A stretch of 64,000 bases of DNA. It comes from Psychroserpens damuponensis. Its GTDB lineage: Bacteria > Bacteroidota > Bacteroidia > Flavobacteriales > Flavobacteriaceae. Positions 1-9,102 of the stretch are shown here, in pieces. The number at the start of each line of letters is the position of its first letter. The first letter of the stretch is position 1. Under the pieces are notes generated by a model that was given only the letters and a program-made list of their open reading frames with translations, was not told where the DNA came from and ran no database searches. Position numbers and translations under genes: made by a program. The stretch spans positions 329,391 through 393,390 of the forward strand of contig NZ_JXJO01000024.1 in assembly GCF_000826655.1 (NCBI RefSeq). The letters run 5' to 3'.

Positions 1-2
1 CT

Positions 3-356
3 ATTTATTCACAAATATATAGTATCACTCAGCATAGTACTCACAATTTAACTGCTGTTGCTAGCTTGAGAAATATAAGTGATAGCGATACTATTTACCT
101 AACCAAAGCAACCTATCATGACACACATGGTAATTTATTAAACACGTATTTTGATAAGCCAATTTATTTGGCGCCTTTAGAAACTACTGAAATAATAATT
201 GATGAAATAAACACTGAAGGCGGTACAGGTTCTAACTTTCTGTTTGAATGGAAAATACCAAAAAATTGCCCTGAACCCTTTTTTGAAGGCATCATGAATT
301 CTACAATGGGAAAACAAGGTTTATCTTTCACAACGCAATCTATTAGAATAAAATAA
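3..356 (+). CDS. DUF3124 family protein, 5' end cut by window edge
   Basis: This is the C-terminal part of a small secreted or lipoprotein-type protein of the DUF3124 family, whose function is unknown. The frame is open from the first bases of the window, and the residues before the internal TTG at 66 still fit the family (a YSxIY stretch, then LTAVASLRNISDSD). The apparent start at 66 is therefore an artefact and the real start lies off the left edge. Family-like blocks include a YLTKATYHDTHGN strand and a DKPIYLAPLETTE strand, followed by a Gly-rich GGTGSNFLFEW segment near the end. The signal peptide or lipobox, if present, is not in view. It is co-directional with the VOC gene 28 bp downstream. 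The family call is by recognition of these blocks. Confidence 0.75.
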   Translation: MYSQIYSITQHSTHNLTAVASLRNISDSDTIYLTKATYHDTHGNLLNTYFDKPIYLAPLETTEIIIDEINTEGGTGSNFLFEWKIPKNCPEPFFEGIMNSTMGKQGLSFTTQSIRIK

Positions 357-384
357 TTTTTACCAATAATATTAAACACACATC

Positions 385-756
385 ATGACATTAGGTGCAT
401 TTTCAATTAGTTTAGCCGTAAAAGATATTGAGGCTTCTAAAACATTTTACGAAACATTAGGCTTTACCGTGTTTGCTGGGCAACTAGAAAGCAACTATCT
501 TATTATGAAAAATGGTGAAACTCTAGTGGGTTTATTTCAAGGTATGTTTGAAAATAATATACTTACTTTTAATCCTGGTTGGGACCAAAATGCAAAAAAC
601 TTAGATAAATTTGATGATGTGAGAACCATACAAAAGCATTTAAAATCTAAAGACATTACACTAGAAACCGAAGCTGATGAAACCACTTCTGGTCCTGCGA
701 GTTTTGTAGTTTTAGATCCAGATGGGAATGCCATTTTGGTGGATCAGCATGTTTAA
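385..756 (+). CDS. VOC (glyoxalase/bleomycin-resistance) superfamily protein
   Basis: A 123-residue single-module vicinal-oxygen-chelate protein. The N-terminus ([22 protein letters not shown]) is the usual beta-alpha opening of these folds and the C-terminus ([16 protein letters not shown]) is the matching closing strand. One polypeptide carries one VOC module, so a dimer would be needed for a complete site. The substrate cannot be deduced, and classical glyoxalase I metal ligands are not clearly all present. The gene converges on the TrhA-like gene with stop codons overlapping by about 4 bp. ATG start. Confidence 0.85.
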   Translation: MTLGAFSISLAVKDIEASKTFYETLGFTVFAGQLESNYLIMKNGETLVGLFQGMFENNILTFNPGWDQNAKNLDKFDDVRTIQKHLKSKDITLETEADETTSGPASFVVLDPDGNAILVDQHV

Positions 757-1379
757 ATCACAAACAAATACACCATAAAAAAGTGACAAATAGCGCCTCC
801 TAAAACAAACAAATGCCAAATTACATGGTTGTATGGGATTTTGTCAATGGCATAAAATACAATCCCTAAGGTGTAAAATGCTCCTCCTGCAAATAAGAGA
901 TATAATCCGTTAGTATCCATTAGTGTGGCTAATGTAGAAAAATCGAAAACAATAAGCCAACCCATAACTAAGTATAACAAGGTTGAGAAGGTTTCAAATC
1001 GTCCTGTAAAAAAGAGTTTTAAAATCACTCCAAAAGCTGCAATTCCCCAAACGGTATAAAACAACGTCCATCCTAAACTATCTGGTAAGGTGATTAATAA
1101 AACTGGTGTGTAGGTTCCTGCAATTAAGAGATAAATACTAATATGATCTACAATTCTAAAGTAATGTTTACGCTTCTCTCCTTTTACAGCATGATAAAAC
1201 GTAGATGCTAAAAATAAGATGATGATTGACAAGCCATAAACAATAACACTAAAACGCGCGTAAGGTATTTTTGATTGCAATGAAATCATTAAAAGAATCA
1301 AACCAAGAATTCCAAAGGCAGCTCCTACTCCATGACTCCAAGCATTTAATCGTTCTTCAAAAGGCGTTTGAATGCGCAT
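753..1379 (-). CDS. Hemolysin III / PAQR-type membrane protein (TrhA-like)
   Basis: A 208-residue integral membrane protein of the hemolysin III/PAQR family, with about seven hydrophobic helices. The family signature is visible: HGVGAAFG near residue 16, a STFYHA block followed by [18 protein letters not shown], and a C-terminal [14 protein letters not shown] with IC-HFF. These hold the conserved Ser, Asp and His residues that form the metal site in PAQR proteins. In bacteria, members have been linked to membrane fluidity and energetics rather than true haemolysis, so the name should be read cautiously. It follows the DUF4294 gene with a 1-bp overlap, suggesting translational coupling. Confidence 0.88.
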   Translation of the reverse strand: MRIQTPFEERLNAWSHGVGAAFGILGLILLMISLQSKIPYARFSVIVYGLSIIILFLASTFYHAVKGEKRKHYFRIVDHISIYLLIAGTYTPVLLITLPDSLGWTLFYTVWGIAAFGVILKLFFTGRFETFSTLLYLVMGWLIVFDFSTLATLMDTNGLYLLFAGGAFYTLGIVFYAIDKIPYNHVIWHLFVLGGAICHFFMVYLFVI

Positions 1380-2068
1380 TAGTTTTTAGTTTCTGCCGTT
1401 GCTTTATTATTGAGCCATTTGTCTGTTAAATCATAGAAATCAAAATCTATGGCAGGTTTTTGTCGCTCTAATTGTCTGTTTTGAAATGCACGTTCTAAAA
1501 TATCTTCAATTAAAAAATCCTCTTTAACATCCATAGGGTTAAATTCCTCCTTTAGAGAAATATCAAACATACTTGCCGTTGTATTAAACCAAAAAGCTCT
1601 CCAACCACTGCGCAATTCTTTTATTAAACCAAAGGTGGTTGTACCAGTTTGGCGATGTATGAGTTTTACAAGTATTTGACCTTCTGTTCTCGTCAATTTC
1701 TTTAATTCGGCAGAAAACTCATCTTCGATATATTTCTGAATTTTTTTTGCGTATCTCTTTTTAGCTCGCTTACTATCTAAGGTTTCTAAACGCTCACTTA
1801 AAGTGGTTAAACGATCTGCAGCCAATTTTGCATAAGGATATACTTTTAACGTTTTACGTTTTAAAATTAAATACGTAATGCGCTCCTCTTTACTAGCAAA
1901 TTTCAACTTGTGAAGTAATAACACTTCATTAAGACCTATAGAGGTTTTTGGTATAGAATCACCATCTACCAAAATATATGCCACAGCAGTAGAATCTTGC
2001 TCCACAGGCTCAATTTGAGCAGCAAGCAACATTGGGAAAAGGATTAAAATGTAAATTAAGTTTTTCAT
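1379..2068 (-). CDS. DUF4294 family exported protein
   Basis: An exported protein of the Bacteroidota family DUF4294, function unknown. I chose the ATG at 2068 over the one at 2086 because it gives a clean signal peptide (MKNLIYILILFPMLLAAQ). The mature part has a charged helical region (YLILKRKTLKVYPYAKLAA, then repeated Lys/Arg/Glu heptads) followed by a conserved LVKLIHRQTGTTTFGLIKEL and RAFWFNTTASMFDISLKEE. It sits directly upstream of the TrhA-like gene with touching ends, so the two are probably one transcript. Confidence 0.8.
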   Translation of the reverse strand: MKNLIYILILFPMLLAAQIEPVEQDSTAVAYILVDGDSIPKTSIGLNEVLLLHKLKFASKEERITYLILKRKTLKVYPYAKLAADRLTTLSERLETLDSKRAKKRYAKKIQKYIEDEFSAELKKLTRTEGQILVKLIHRQTGTTTFGLIKELRSGWRAFWFNTTASMFDISLKEEFNPMDVKEDFLIEDILERAFQNRQLERQKPAIDFDFYDLTDKWLNNKATAETKN

Positions 2069-2170
2069 TAAAAGGTAATTATCCAAAACTATTCCAAATA
2101 CGACGTAAAATTAAATATTTACAGATTGAAAACCCTTAAAATCCTATTAATATTGTGACTAGATGCTTAT

Positions 2171-2194
2171 TTCTTCGGAAACATCAACTAAAAA
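2171..2194 (+). repeat. Copy 1 of a 24-bp intergenic direct repeat
   Basis: A 24-bp stretch starting TTCTTCGGAAACATCAACTA recurs at 3223-3246 with a single mismatch (C/T at the twelfth base). Both copies are intergenic and flank the Fur-like/merC gene pair. Each contains the abundant window-wide word CTTCGGAAA. The rest of the 2069-2290 gap holds a 9-bp inverted repeat (GTTTTCTAA at 2233, TTAGAAAAC at 2272) and no gene that I can see. Confidence 0.8.
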
Positions 2195-2290
2195 CGCATA
2201 GCCCTCTACTATAATCGAGAACCATAGATTACGTTTTCTAAACAAGATGTAGGAGAAAAAACCATTACGCATTAGAAAACAACCAACCAC

Positions 2291-2671
2291 TTACGAGCAA
2301 CAAGCTTCACATTGTCCCATTAATAATATATCTGCTGTTTCAATATTGTGATTTTTAATGTTTGGTATAGAAATATCTACGGTTAAACATTCAACCTTAT
2401 CACATTTTGTGCATTGAAAATGCGGATGTGTATCAAAATGTTTATGAGATGTACAACCATTGCATTTGGCATACCATTTTAAACCGTCTTTACCGTTAAA
2501 AGAATGAATTAAACCGTCTTGCTCTAAACGATCTAAAATACGATATACTGTTGTTTTATTCATTTCATTTTTAACAAGTGTAATTAAACTAACCACTGAT
2601 TTAGCATCATGACTTGCCTCAAAAATGTTAAGTACTGTAGTAACCGATTTTGTTTTTCTTTTAATTCCCAT
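2291..2671 (-). CDS. Fur-family transcriptional regulator, Zur-like
   Basis: A metal-responsive repressor of the Fur family. An N-terminal winged helix (VVSLITLVKNEMNKTTVYRI contains the recognition helix NKTTVYRILDRLEQDGLI) is followed by a dimerisation domain with CNGC, H-rich HKHFDTHPHF, CTKC and a C-terminal CEAC. The two CxxC pairs would form a structural zinc site and the HxHF region a regulatory site. The ORF can be extended to 2701, but I chose the ATG at 2671: it begins the normal family N-terminus and leaves operator site 1 upstream of the coding region. It is divergent from merC. Zur (zinc) is the best guess from the neighbour, but other metals are possible. Confidence 0.85.
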   Translation of the reverse strand: MGIKRKTKSVTTVLNIFEASHDAKSVVSLITLVKNEMNKTTVYRILDRLEQDGLIHSFNGKDGLKWYAKCNGCTSHKHFDTHPHFQCTKCDKVECLTVDISIPNIKNHNIETADILLMGQCEACCS

Positions 2672-2686
2672 AAACACAAAATTAAC

Positions 2687-2699
2687 GCAACCTTGTTGC
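2687..2699. promoter_or_regulatory. Palindromic operator site 1 (GCAAC-N3-GTTGC)
   Basis: A perfect 5+5 inverted repeat with a 3-bp centre, lying 16 bp upstream of the Fur-like start codon. A second copy with the same arms lies at 2726-2738, and the centres are 39 bp apart. Fur-family regulators commonly bind such palindromes in their own promoters. The right arm carries the TTG that would be the -33 element of the merC-side promoter. Confidence 0.75.
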
Positions 2700-2726
2700 A
2701 TTTACAAATTTAATTTTCTACTTTCG
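2696..2726 (+). promoter_or_regulatory. Candidate merC-side promoter (TTG-N20-TACTTTCG)
   Basis: TTG at 2696-2698 and TACTTTCG at 2719-2726 are separated by 20 bp, matching the flavobacterial layout TTG-N19-23-TAnnTTTG apart from one C. On the opposite strand TAAATTTG (plus 2712-2705) is an exact -7 box for the Fur-like gene, but without a well-spaced TTG. Confidence 0.5.
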
Positions 2727-2738
2727 CAACTCAGTTGC
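2726..2738. promoter_or_regulatory. Palindromic operator site 2 (GCAAC-N3-GTTGC)
   Basis: Second copy of the same palindrome in the divergent gap. It overlaps the expected transcription start of the plus-strand promoter (-7 box TACTTTCG at 2719-2726), so occupancy should block merC transcription. That two sites share identical arms but different centres (CTT and TCA) argues for selection on the arms. Confidence 0.75.
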
Positions 2739-2839
2739 ATTAATGATACTATTTAATGATACAAAACATATAATCTATAGAACGCGCTTATCCCTCAACT
2801 ATAATCCAAATAAACTTATAACTATTAAATTACAATTAA

Positions 2840-3193
2840 ATGATTCAAACAAAACAAATAAATTGGGCCGACAAATTAGGAGCTATTAGTGCTTTACTTT
2901 GCATAGTACATTGCTTAGCTGTACCAGCGTTACTTACGATGGGTATGAGTTTTATAAGCCATCCCATCATAGCATATTTATTTATTGCCATCGCATTTTT
3001 CTCAATTTTCAAAGCTACTAAAAAACACTTTTTGAAGCCTATTAGCATCTTTTTATGGATTGCTTTTATCGGTTTTGTGACATCAATGTTTTTAGAAAAT
3101 CAAGCTAAAGTTTTTGAATACACCATGTTTCTTTTCTCTGTATTAATAATTCTTGGGCATTTATATAACCTTAGATATTGTTCTAAATCATGA
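2840..3193 (+). CDS. MerC-domain membrane protein
   Basis: A 117-residue membrane protein with four predicted helices of the MerC type. The first helix carries the diagnostic cysteine block LCIVHCLAVPALL (Cys-x3-His-Cys), used for metal passage in mercuric MerC. There is no merR, merA or merT here. It sits divergent from a Fur/Zur-like gene and shares its operators, so a zinc or other transition-metal role is more likely than mercury resistance. That role is inference from context. A further CxxS at the C-terminus (YCSKS) may be chance. Confidence 0.8.
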   Translation: MIQTKQINWADKLGAISALLCIVHCLAVPALLTMGMSFISHPIIAYLFIAIAFFSIFKATKKHFLKPISIFLWIAFIGFVTSMFLENQAKVFEYTMFLFSVLIILGHLYNLRYCSKS

Positions 3194-3222
3194 GCATTAA
3201 AAAAATTTAATAATGATTTTTT

Positions 3223-3246
3223 TTCTTCGGAAATATCAACTAAAAA
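3223..3246 (+). repeat. Copy 2 of the 24-bp intergenic direct repeat
   Basis: One mismatch to 2171-2194. It runs directly into the left arm of the terminator at 3243-3278 and contains CTTCGGAAA at 3225. Confidence 0.8.
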
Positions 3247-3278
3247 AGACCTGTTAATATCATATAACAGGTCTTTTT
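3243..3278. terminator. Bidirectional intrinsic terminator
   Basis: Arms AAAAAGACCTGTTA (3243-3256) and TAACAGGTCTTTTT (3265-3278) form a perfect 14-bp stem with an 8-nt loop, A-rich on one side and T-rich on the other. It separates merC from the convergent permease/peptidase gene and should terminate both. Confidence 0.9.
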
Positions 3279-3298
3279 ATTTTTAAAACTTAAAGGCT

Positions 3299-6200
3299 TT
3301 ACAACTTTTGCCTATTATCATTACTTTGTGTATCTATCAAAATATTGAAAGGATCTACTCCTACTTCTGTAGGTTTCTCATCGACAATAATTGAAATCTT
3401 ATTATTGATTTGTGTGATTTTATGCTTTTTTAAATATAACACACGTTCCTTCTTTTTGCCGTCGATATCATCTTCAGTAAAAATGCCAATATCAATATAA
3501 TCTTCTAATTTCACAGATACTATTGGTCGTTTCTTACCTTCGGCTAAATACGAAATAGAATCACGACCAGGTTCAGAATAATAACGTTTTCCTTTTTCAT
3601 CGTTTCTATATTTACTAACGTTAAATTCAATATCAACTTTGTACTTGCCATTATCCATTTCCGAAGAAGACACATCTAAAATACGGTTGTTATAGAGCGT
3701 AATCGTTTCAAACATATCTTTAATGACATATTGTAAACTGTCTGGTGTTACTTTTCTAATATGGTTTACCATTTCTAGAGATGTTGTGTAAGGTGCATCT
3801 TGAAATTTCACCTTCTCAACATAGCCTTTAAGGGCATTATTTAAAACATCTTCTCCTATATAATCGCTTATGGCATAAAATACTAGCGAGCCTTTTTCAT
3901 AACGAATATACCCTTGACCATCATTGTACATTAAAGCCTTCTCACGCTTAGACTCAAAGGTTCTTTGTGTTAAATAACCATCTAAAGATTTCTTTAAAAA
4001 TTTACGCATTTGAGGTTTGCCTAGTTCTTTTTCTAAGACTTTAAGCGCCACGTATTCTGATAAACTTTCAGATAACATAGTGGCACCCAAAACGTCTGCT
4101 CCAATCACTTGATGTGCCCACCATTGGTGTGCAACTTCGTGTACGGTTATGGCATAGGTGTAGTCAATGCCGCCTTCTTCACTATCGTCAACATCTGCAA
4201 TAAAACCAGTGTCTCCTCCAAACGGAATTGTATTTGGAAACGATTGCGCAAATCCGCCAGCAGGAAACTCAACTATTCGCAATTGCCTATGTTGATACGG
4301 ACTGAAATTCTCGCTATTATATTCTAACGATGCTTTCATACCACGCATCATACGTTCGAGATTATACTCGTGCCCCTTGTGATAATAAATTTCTAGATCT
4401 ACATCTTTCCATTTATCACGTTTTACTTCGTAATTTGCCGAGTTGTAGGCATAAAAATTTAAAATTTTACTATCCATTTTATAATGGAAATAACGACGAC
4501 CATCTTCTGTCCATTCTTTTTGCAAGTAACCAGGAGCAATTGCTATTTGATCTTCACTTGTGCTAACCGTTGTTTCAAAATCTATCCAATCACTATCATT
4601 TGATATATAGGTATTGCCTAATGCAGTAGAATCGGTTGGAAATGGTCTTAACTTATTTGGAGGTAAGTCGTATTTTTTTCTTGTTTTATCATCTGTAAGC
4701 TCATTTCCTCCAGAATATCCTAAAGTTGGAAACAATGCTTTATTATTAATAAAAGTGCCATTAAAAACTACTGGAGAATTATTACTTATCAATGTATTAG
4801 GTTCATTTTTAACTGTAAAATGAAGCGCCATTGTGTCTCCAGGAATCATAGGTCGATCTAATTTATAAATATCAAAATTAAAAATGGTATCCTCTTTAAC
4901 CAAAGTATTAGCACGATCAAACTCAAAAGTACTAGGATAGTCGTTATGATTTAGAAAGATACTATCTATCGTTTCATTAGTTTTATTGACAAGCATATAA
5001 TCACCAGAAGATTCGAAGTTTCTATCCTTCGGAAAAATATGTACATCTGTTTTAACAGACACAATTCTTGGCTGTGCATAATTTTCAAACTTTTTATAAG
5101 TTTTCTCCCAATCTACTCGTAATTGTTCACGTTCATTAGACGTATAACTAACGTTATCAATATTATTTTCCTTGAAAATACTAAAACCTAAGGCTAAAAA
5201 CCCAACCAATAAAGCTCCAAATGCAATAGCAACAGGTGTTTTAAACCTTGATTTTGCAATAGACAAGCGTTCTTTAAAAGAGTGAGGCAAACCTCTAACC
5301 CAAAATAAAGCCGTAACAATTAATAGCATTAAACCTGCTAAAAACCAATAACTTTTATAGAGTAGATAACGACCAAGAGAATCTCCATAGCCATTCATAT
5401 CATTATACCTAAAACCTGGGCCTTCGTTGTATTTAAAAATAGATTGCTCAACTCCAGCAAGTGATAATAACGGTATACCTATAGACAATACAATCATTAC
5501 AAATAAGCCTAAATATGGATTTCTAATTAACGTTTGTATGGCTAAAGCTAAAAATGCCCAAATCACATAATTTATCAGTTTTAAACCAAACAATTCTTTG
5601 AGATACAAACCAATTTCAATGTCATAATATCCACTATAAAGTTGAAATATTATACCTGCAACCATAACCACTGCGAGCAATAACATTTGCATTTTTACAA
5701 TGGCTATAAATTTTGATAAAAATAAAGTCCAATTTGGTATTGGAGTAACATCTATCAATCCATTAATTCTGTTCGTTTTACTCCTATTCACTAGCATTCC
5801 TGCGTATAAAAACGTACAAATATTAATAGCAATTACAAAAGCGCCTCCTCCTCTTAGCATACGCCATGTCATTGGATATGTTGGTGTTGAGTATGGATTT
5901 CCTACATCTGCAAGAGCAATTAAAACAATAATTAATCCTACTAAAACAATTGATATAAATGGCCAACTCTTAGCAATATATTTAAAGTCTATATTTGAAA
6001 GTTTCCATGTAGTTTTTAAATTCTGAATAAAAGAATAATCAAAATTCACTTTAGGAAGATTAATACGTGTAATACCTCCAAAATTACGTTTTGTAGAACG
6101 CTCTCCTTGTTCTCTTCGGAAAAGTTTAAATGAAACCGCATTTTGGCTAAACTGAAAAAATTTATACACCAATCCAAAAATCACACTAGCCACACCTAAC

Positions 6201-6949
6201 CATAATAAACGGTTGTAAAGAATCAATTCTTTAATTGGAATATGCATTTCATTTTGCTCTGAAACCGTCCAATATCTAGTATAATAATCTGAAGCTGCTG
6301 CTCCAAAAGGATCTAATAAACCGGCAAGATATCTACTATCTGGATCAGATAATAAACTCTCAGTCACACCTTGAACAAATAACAATAGAATGACAGTAAT
6401 AAATCCTGCTGCAATATTTCGTGTAAACGTCACTACTGCAAACACAATAGCTCCAAAGAGTAAAATGTTTGGTAGTATAAATATCCAATAGGCATTAAAA
6501 TAGGATGTAATGTCAAAAGCTGTAACTATTTCGGCGTTGGTTCCTGGCATTCTAAACCCAATAAACATTCCAATTCCAATAACAAACACAATACAGGTTA
6601 CAATCAAAATGGAACTAAAAAACTTAGCAAATAAATAATTACCTTTTGTAAAAGGGTAAGAATATAATATGGTATGCATTTCACTTTTATAATCTCTATA
6701 CACTGAAACTCCAATGATAGAGGGAAATAAAAAGAAAATAAAAATGGTTAAACCATTAAATAAACCTGTAACTCCACTTGGTGAATTTACAATTCTTGAT
6801 GAACCCGTTGTTGCCGTAATACCATCAAATATTCCGGCTGTAGTTGCAGATAAAAACAAGGCTAAGGCAAAAAAGATTGCCATATATACGTAAAATGCAG
6901 GCTTTTTAAGCCAATATTTTATTTCGTGTAAAAATATAGTAGAAAACAT
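3299..6949 (-). CDS. ABC transporter permease fused to an M1-type aminopeptidase domain
   Basis: A 1216-residue fusion. Residues about 1-570 form two sets of ABC-2 permease helices (HEIKYWLKKPAFYVYMAIF at the start, a second set near 325-560), and a single helix near 575-600 ends the membrane part. Residues about 610-1216 are an extracytoplasmic M1 peptidase. The zinc motif HEVAHQWWAH lies near residue 936, and the third ligand Glu follows in LSESLSEYVAL, spaced as in HExxHx18E. The usual GxMEN substrate motif is replaced by GGFAQSFPN. The ATPase gene lies immediately upstream (30 bp). This architecture recurs in Bacteroidota; the substrate is unknown. Confidence 0.9.
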   Translation of the reverse strand: MFSTIFLHEIKYWLKKPAFYVYMAIFFALALFLSATTAGIFDGITATTGSSRIVNSPSGVTGLFNGLTIFIFFLFPSIIGVSVYRDYKSEMHTILYSYPFTKGNYLFAKFFSSILIVTCIVFVIGIGMFIGFRMPGTNAEIVTAFDITSYFNAYWIFILPNILLFGAIVFAVVTFTRNIAAGFITVILLLFVQGVTESLLSDPDSRYLAGLLDPFGAAASDYYTRYWTVSEQNEMHIPIKELILYNRLLWLGVASVIFGLVYKFFQFSQNAVSFKLFRREQGERSTKRNFGGITRINLPKVNFDYSFIQNLKTTWKLSNIDFKYIAKSWPFISIVLVGLIIVLIALADVGNPYSTPTYPMTWRMLRGGGAFVIAINICTFLYAGMLVNRSKTNRINGLIDVTPIPNWTLFLSKFIAIVKMQMLLLAVVMVAGIIFQLYSGYYDIEIGLYLKELFGLKLINYVIWAFLALAIQTLIRNPYLGLFVMIVLSIGIPLLSLAGVEQSIFKYNEGPGFRYNDMNGYGDSLGRYLLYKSYWFLAGLMLLIVTALFWVRGLPHSFKERLSIAKSRFKTPVAIAFGALLVGFLALGFSIFKENNIDNVSYTSNEREQLRVDWEKTYKKFENYAQPRIVSVKTDVHIFPKDRNFESSGDYMLVNKTNETIDSIFLNHNDYPSTFEFDRANTLVKEDTIFNFDIYKLDRPMIPGDTMALHFTVKNEPNTLISNNSPVVFNGTFINNKALFPTLGYSGGNELTDDKTRKKYDLPPNKLRPFPTDSTALGNTYISNDSDWIDFETTVSTSEDQIAIAPGYLQKEWTEDGRRYFHYKMDSKILNFYAYNSANYEVKRDKWKDVDLEIYYHKGHEYNLERMMRGMKASLEYNSENFSPYQHRQLRIVEFPAGGFAQSFPNTIPFGGDTGFIADVDDSEEGGIDYTYAITVHEVAHQWWAHQVIGADVLGATMLSESLSEYVALKVLEKELGKPQMRKFLKKSLDGYLTQRTFESKREKALMYNDGQGYIRYEKGSLVFYAISDYIGEDVLNNALKGYVEKVKFQDAPYTTSLEMVNHIRKVTPDSLQYVIKDMFETITLYNNRILDVSSSEMDNGKYKVDIEFNVSKYRNDEKGKRYYSEPGRDSISYLAEGKKRPIVSVKLEDYIDIGIFTEDDIDGKKKERVLYLKKHKITQINNKISIIVDEKPTEVGVDPFNILIDTQSNDNRQKL

Positions 6950-6979
6950 AATGTACTTTTTTTTAATGAGAATTAATTA

Positions 6980-7867
6980 TTAGCTTAAAACAGGTTCGTC
7001 TTGTTTTAAAGCTATAAAGTACACATCGTCTAACTGTGGTTCTGTGCTTTTAAAATCAGTAGCTGGTTGGCTTTCTGAAAACACTCTAATATTTAATGTA
7101 TTATCTTCATTATAATTAGAAGAGAGCACATTGTAAGTGGCTTCATTTTGTTCTAAATCATCACGTTCAACAATTTTTGTCCAAATTTTGCCAATCAATT
7201 CTTTTCTTGCGTTTGAAGGTGTGGTTTGTTTTAAAATACGACCACCATTTAAAATTGCCATATCATTACAAAGTTCCTTCACATCTTCAACAATATGCGT
7301 TGAAAAAATTACAGTACAGTTGGTACCAACTTCTCTAAGTACATTTAAAAATCGATGTCTTTCTGCTGGATCTAATCCTGCCGTAGGTTCATCAACAATA
7401 ATTAATTTAGGGTTGTTAAGTAATAATTGCGCTATACCAAAACGTTGTTTCATACCTCCAGAATAACCAGCAACATGCTTTTTACGCATATCATATAAAT
7501 TGGTAATCTCTAAAACTTCTTTCACTAAAGCTTGTCTATCAGTTTTAGAACTCACACCTTTTAAAGTTGCAAAATAATCTAATAATGCTTCGGCACTCAT
7601 TTTTGGATAGACACCAAATGATTGTGGCAAATAACCTAACACTTTTCTCAGCGCCATTTTATCTTCCAAAACATCAATATCTCCAAACTTAATTGATCCA
7701 GAATCTGGACTTTGCAATGTGGCAATAGTTCGCATTAATGAGGACTTACCTGCACCATTTGGACCAAGTAGACCAAACATTCCTGTTCCAATTTCAAGAT
7801 TAAGATTATCGATGGCTTTTACACCATTTTTATATGTTTTTGTTAGATTTTCAATGACTAATTTCAT
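6980..7867 (-). CDS. ABC transporter ATP-binding protein
   Basis: The ATPase partner of the permease/peptidase fusion. Visible motifs are Walker A GPNGAGKSS, Q-loop YLPQSFGVYP, signature YSGGMKQRFG, Walker B LIIVDEPTAGLDP and the switch His in STHIVED. The ORF is open to 7873 with TTG, but the ATG at 7867 (MKLVIENLTKTY) is the normal start of this family. It forms an operon with the downstream permease. The roughly 60 C-terminal residues after the nucleotide-binding domain are variable. Confidence 0.93.
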   Translation of the reverse strand: MKLVIENLTKTYKNGVKAIDNLNLEIGTGMFGLLGPNGAGKSSLMRTIATLQSPDSGSIKFGDIDVLEDKMALRKVLGYLPQSFGVYPKMSAEALLDYFATLKGVSSKTDRQALVKEVLEITNLYDMRKKHVAGYSGGMKQRFGIAQLLLNNPKLIIVDEPTAGLDPAERHRFLNVLREVGTNCTVIFSTHIVEDVKELCNDMAILNGGRILKQTTPSNARKELIGKIWTKIVERDDLEQNEATYNVLSSNYNEDNTLNIRVFSESQPATDFKSTEPQLDDVYFIALKQDEPVLS

Positions 7868-8005
7868 TATCAATTTATTTAGTTGGTTATGATATTGCGC
7901 TATTAGTGTAAAAATAGACCAATTTGTTACAAAAAATACTTCCGAAGTAATTAAAAAGAGAATAATACTCGTTATTTTTACTGAAAATAGAAATACACTA
8001 AACTT

Positions 8006-9094
8006 ATGGCTTCAAAAAGCATACTCAATAAAAAATCACTAGATTTTCTAGAAACTTACCTTAATACTAAATCGCCAACTGGTTACGAATGGGACGGACA
8101 AAACGTTTGGATGGACTATCTAAAACCATACGTTGACGAATTTATTACAGATACCTACGGAACAGCTGTTGGAGTTATCAATCCTGATGCAAAATATAAA
8201 GTTGTTATTGAAGGTCATGCTGATGAAATTTCTTGGTATGTCAACTATATCTCAGATAACGGATTAATTTACGTTATTAGAAATGGAGGAAGCGATCATC
8301 AAATTGCACCTAGTAAAATTGTTGATATTCATACTAAAAATGGTATTGTAAAAGGTGTTTTTGGTTGGCCAGCAATTCATACAAGAAGTAAAGCTAAAGA
8401 AGAAGCACCAAAACCAGACAATATATTTATAGATTGTGGTTGCGCTACAAAGGAAGAGGTTGAAGAATTAGGCGTTCATGTAGGTTGTGTGATTACATAT
8501 CCAGATACATTTCACATCCTTAATAAAGACAAATTTGTATGCCGTGCACTAGATAATAGAATGGGCGGATTTATGATTGCAGAAGTTGCTCGTTTACTCA
8601 AAGAAAATAAAAAGAAATTACCTTTTGGGTTATACATTACCAACTCTGTACAAGAAGAAATTGGTCTTAGAGGTGCACAAATGATTACCGAAACTATTAA
8701 ACCAAATGTAGCTATTGTGACCGATGTGACACATGATACAACCACACCAATGATTGACAAAAAGAAAGAAGGTCATTTAGAAATTGGTAAAGGTCCTGTG
8801 GTTGCCTTTGCTCCTGCTGTACAACAAAAATTACGCGATTTAATAACCGATACTGCTGAGGCTAAAAATATACCTTTTCAACGCTCGGCATTATCTAGAG
8901 CTACAGGAACAGACACTGATGCTTTTGCTTATAGCAATGGTGGTGTGGCTTCTGCTTTAATTTCTTTACCATTACGTTATATGCACACAACTGTTGAAAT
9001 GGTGCATCGTGATGATGTAGAAAATGTAATTAAAATGATTTATGAAACGCTCCTCAAAATTAAGGATGGAGAAACGTTTTCTTACTTTAAATAG
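8006..9094 (+). CDS. M42 family metallopeptidase (glutamyl aminopeptidase-like)
   Basis: A 362-residue co-catalytic zinc peptidase of family M42 (cellulase M/FrvX, TET-type). The metal and catalytic residues are recognisable: H in IEGHADEISWY, D in the central DNRMGG, the catalytic EE in VQEEIGLRGA, D in IVTDVTHD and a late H in RYMHTTVEMVH. It acts on cytosolic peptides, probably as a large oligomer. A terminator follows the stop codon. ATG start. Confidence 0.93.
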   Translation: MASKSILNKKSLDFLETYLNTKSPTGYEWDGQNVWMDYLKPYVDEFITDTYGTAVGVINPDAKYKVVIEGHADEISWYVNYISDNGLIYVIRNGGSDHQIAPSKIVDIHTKNGIVKGVFGWPAIHTRSKAKEEAPKPDNIFIDCGCATKEEVEELGVHVGCVITYPDTFHILNKDKFVCRALDNRMGGFMIAEVARLLKENKKKLPFGLYITNSVQEEIGLRGAQMITETIKPNVAIVTDVTHDTTTPMIDKKKEGHLEIGKGPVVAFAPAVQQKLRDLITDTAEAKNIPFQRSALSRATGTDTDAFAYSNGGVASALISLPLRYMHTTVEMVHRDDVENVIKMIYETLLKIKDGETFSYFK

Positions 9095-9102
9095 AACATT
9101 AT

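Noticed and set aside
164..379. Minus-strand frame of 71 residues
   Set aside because: It is the antisense shadow of the DUF3124 gene, with no recognisable family.
2840..3193. Mercury-resistance operon
   Set aside because: Only a MerC-type protein is present; there is no merA, merR, merT or merP, and the regulator is Fur-type.
5700..6026. 108-residue plus-strand frame
   Set aside because: It lies wholly within the permease/peptidase gene on the other strand; composition is that of an antisense of membrane helices.
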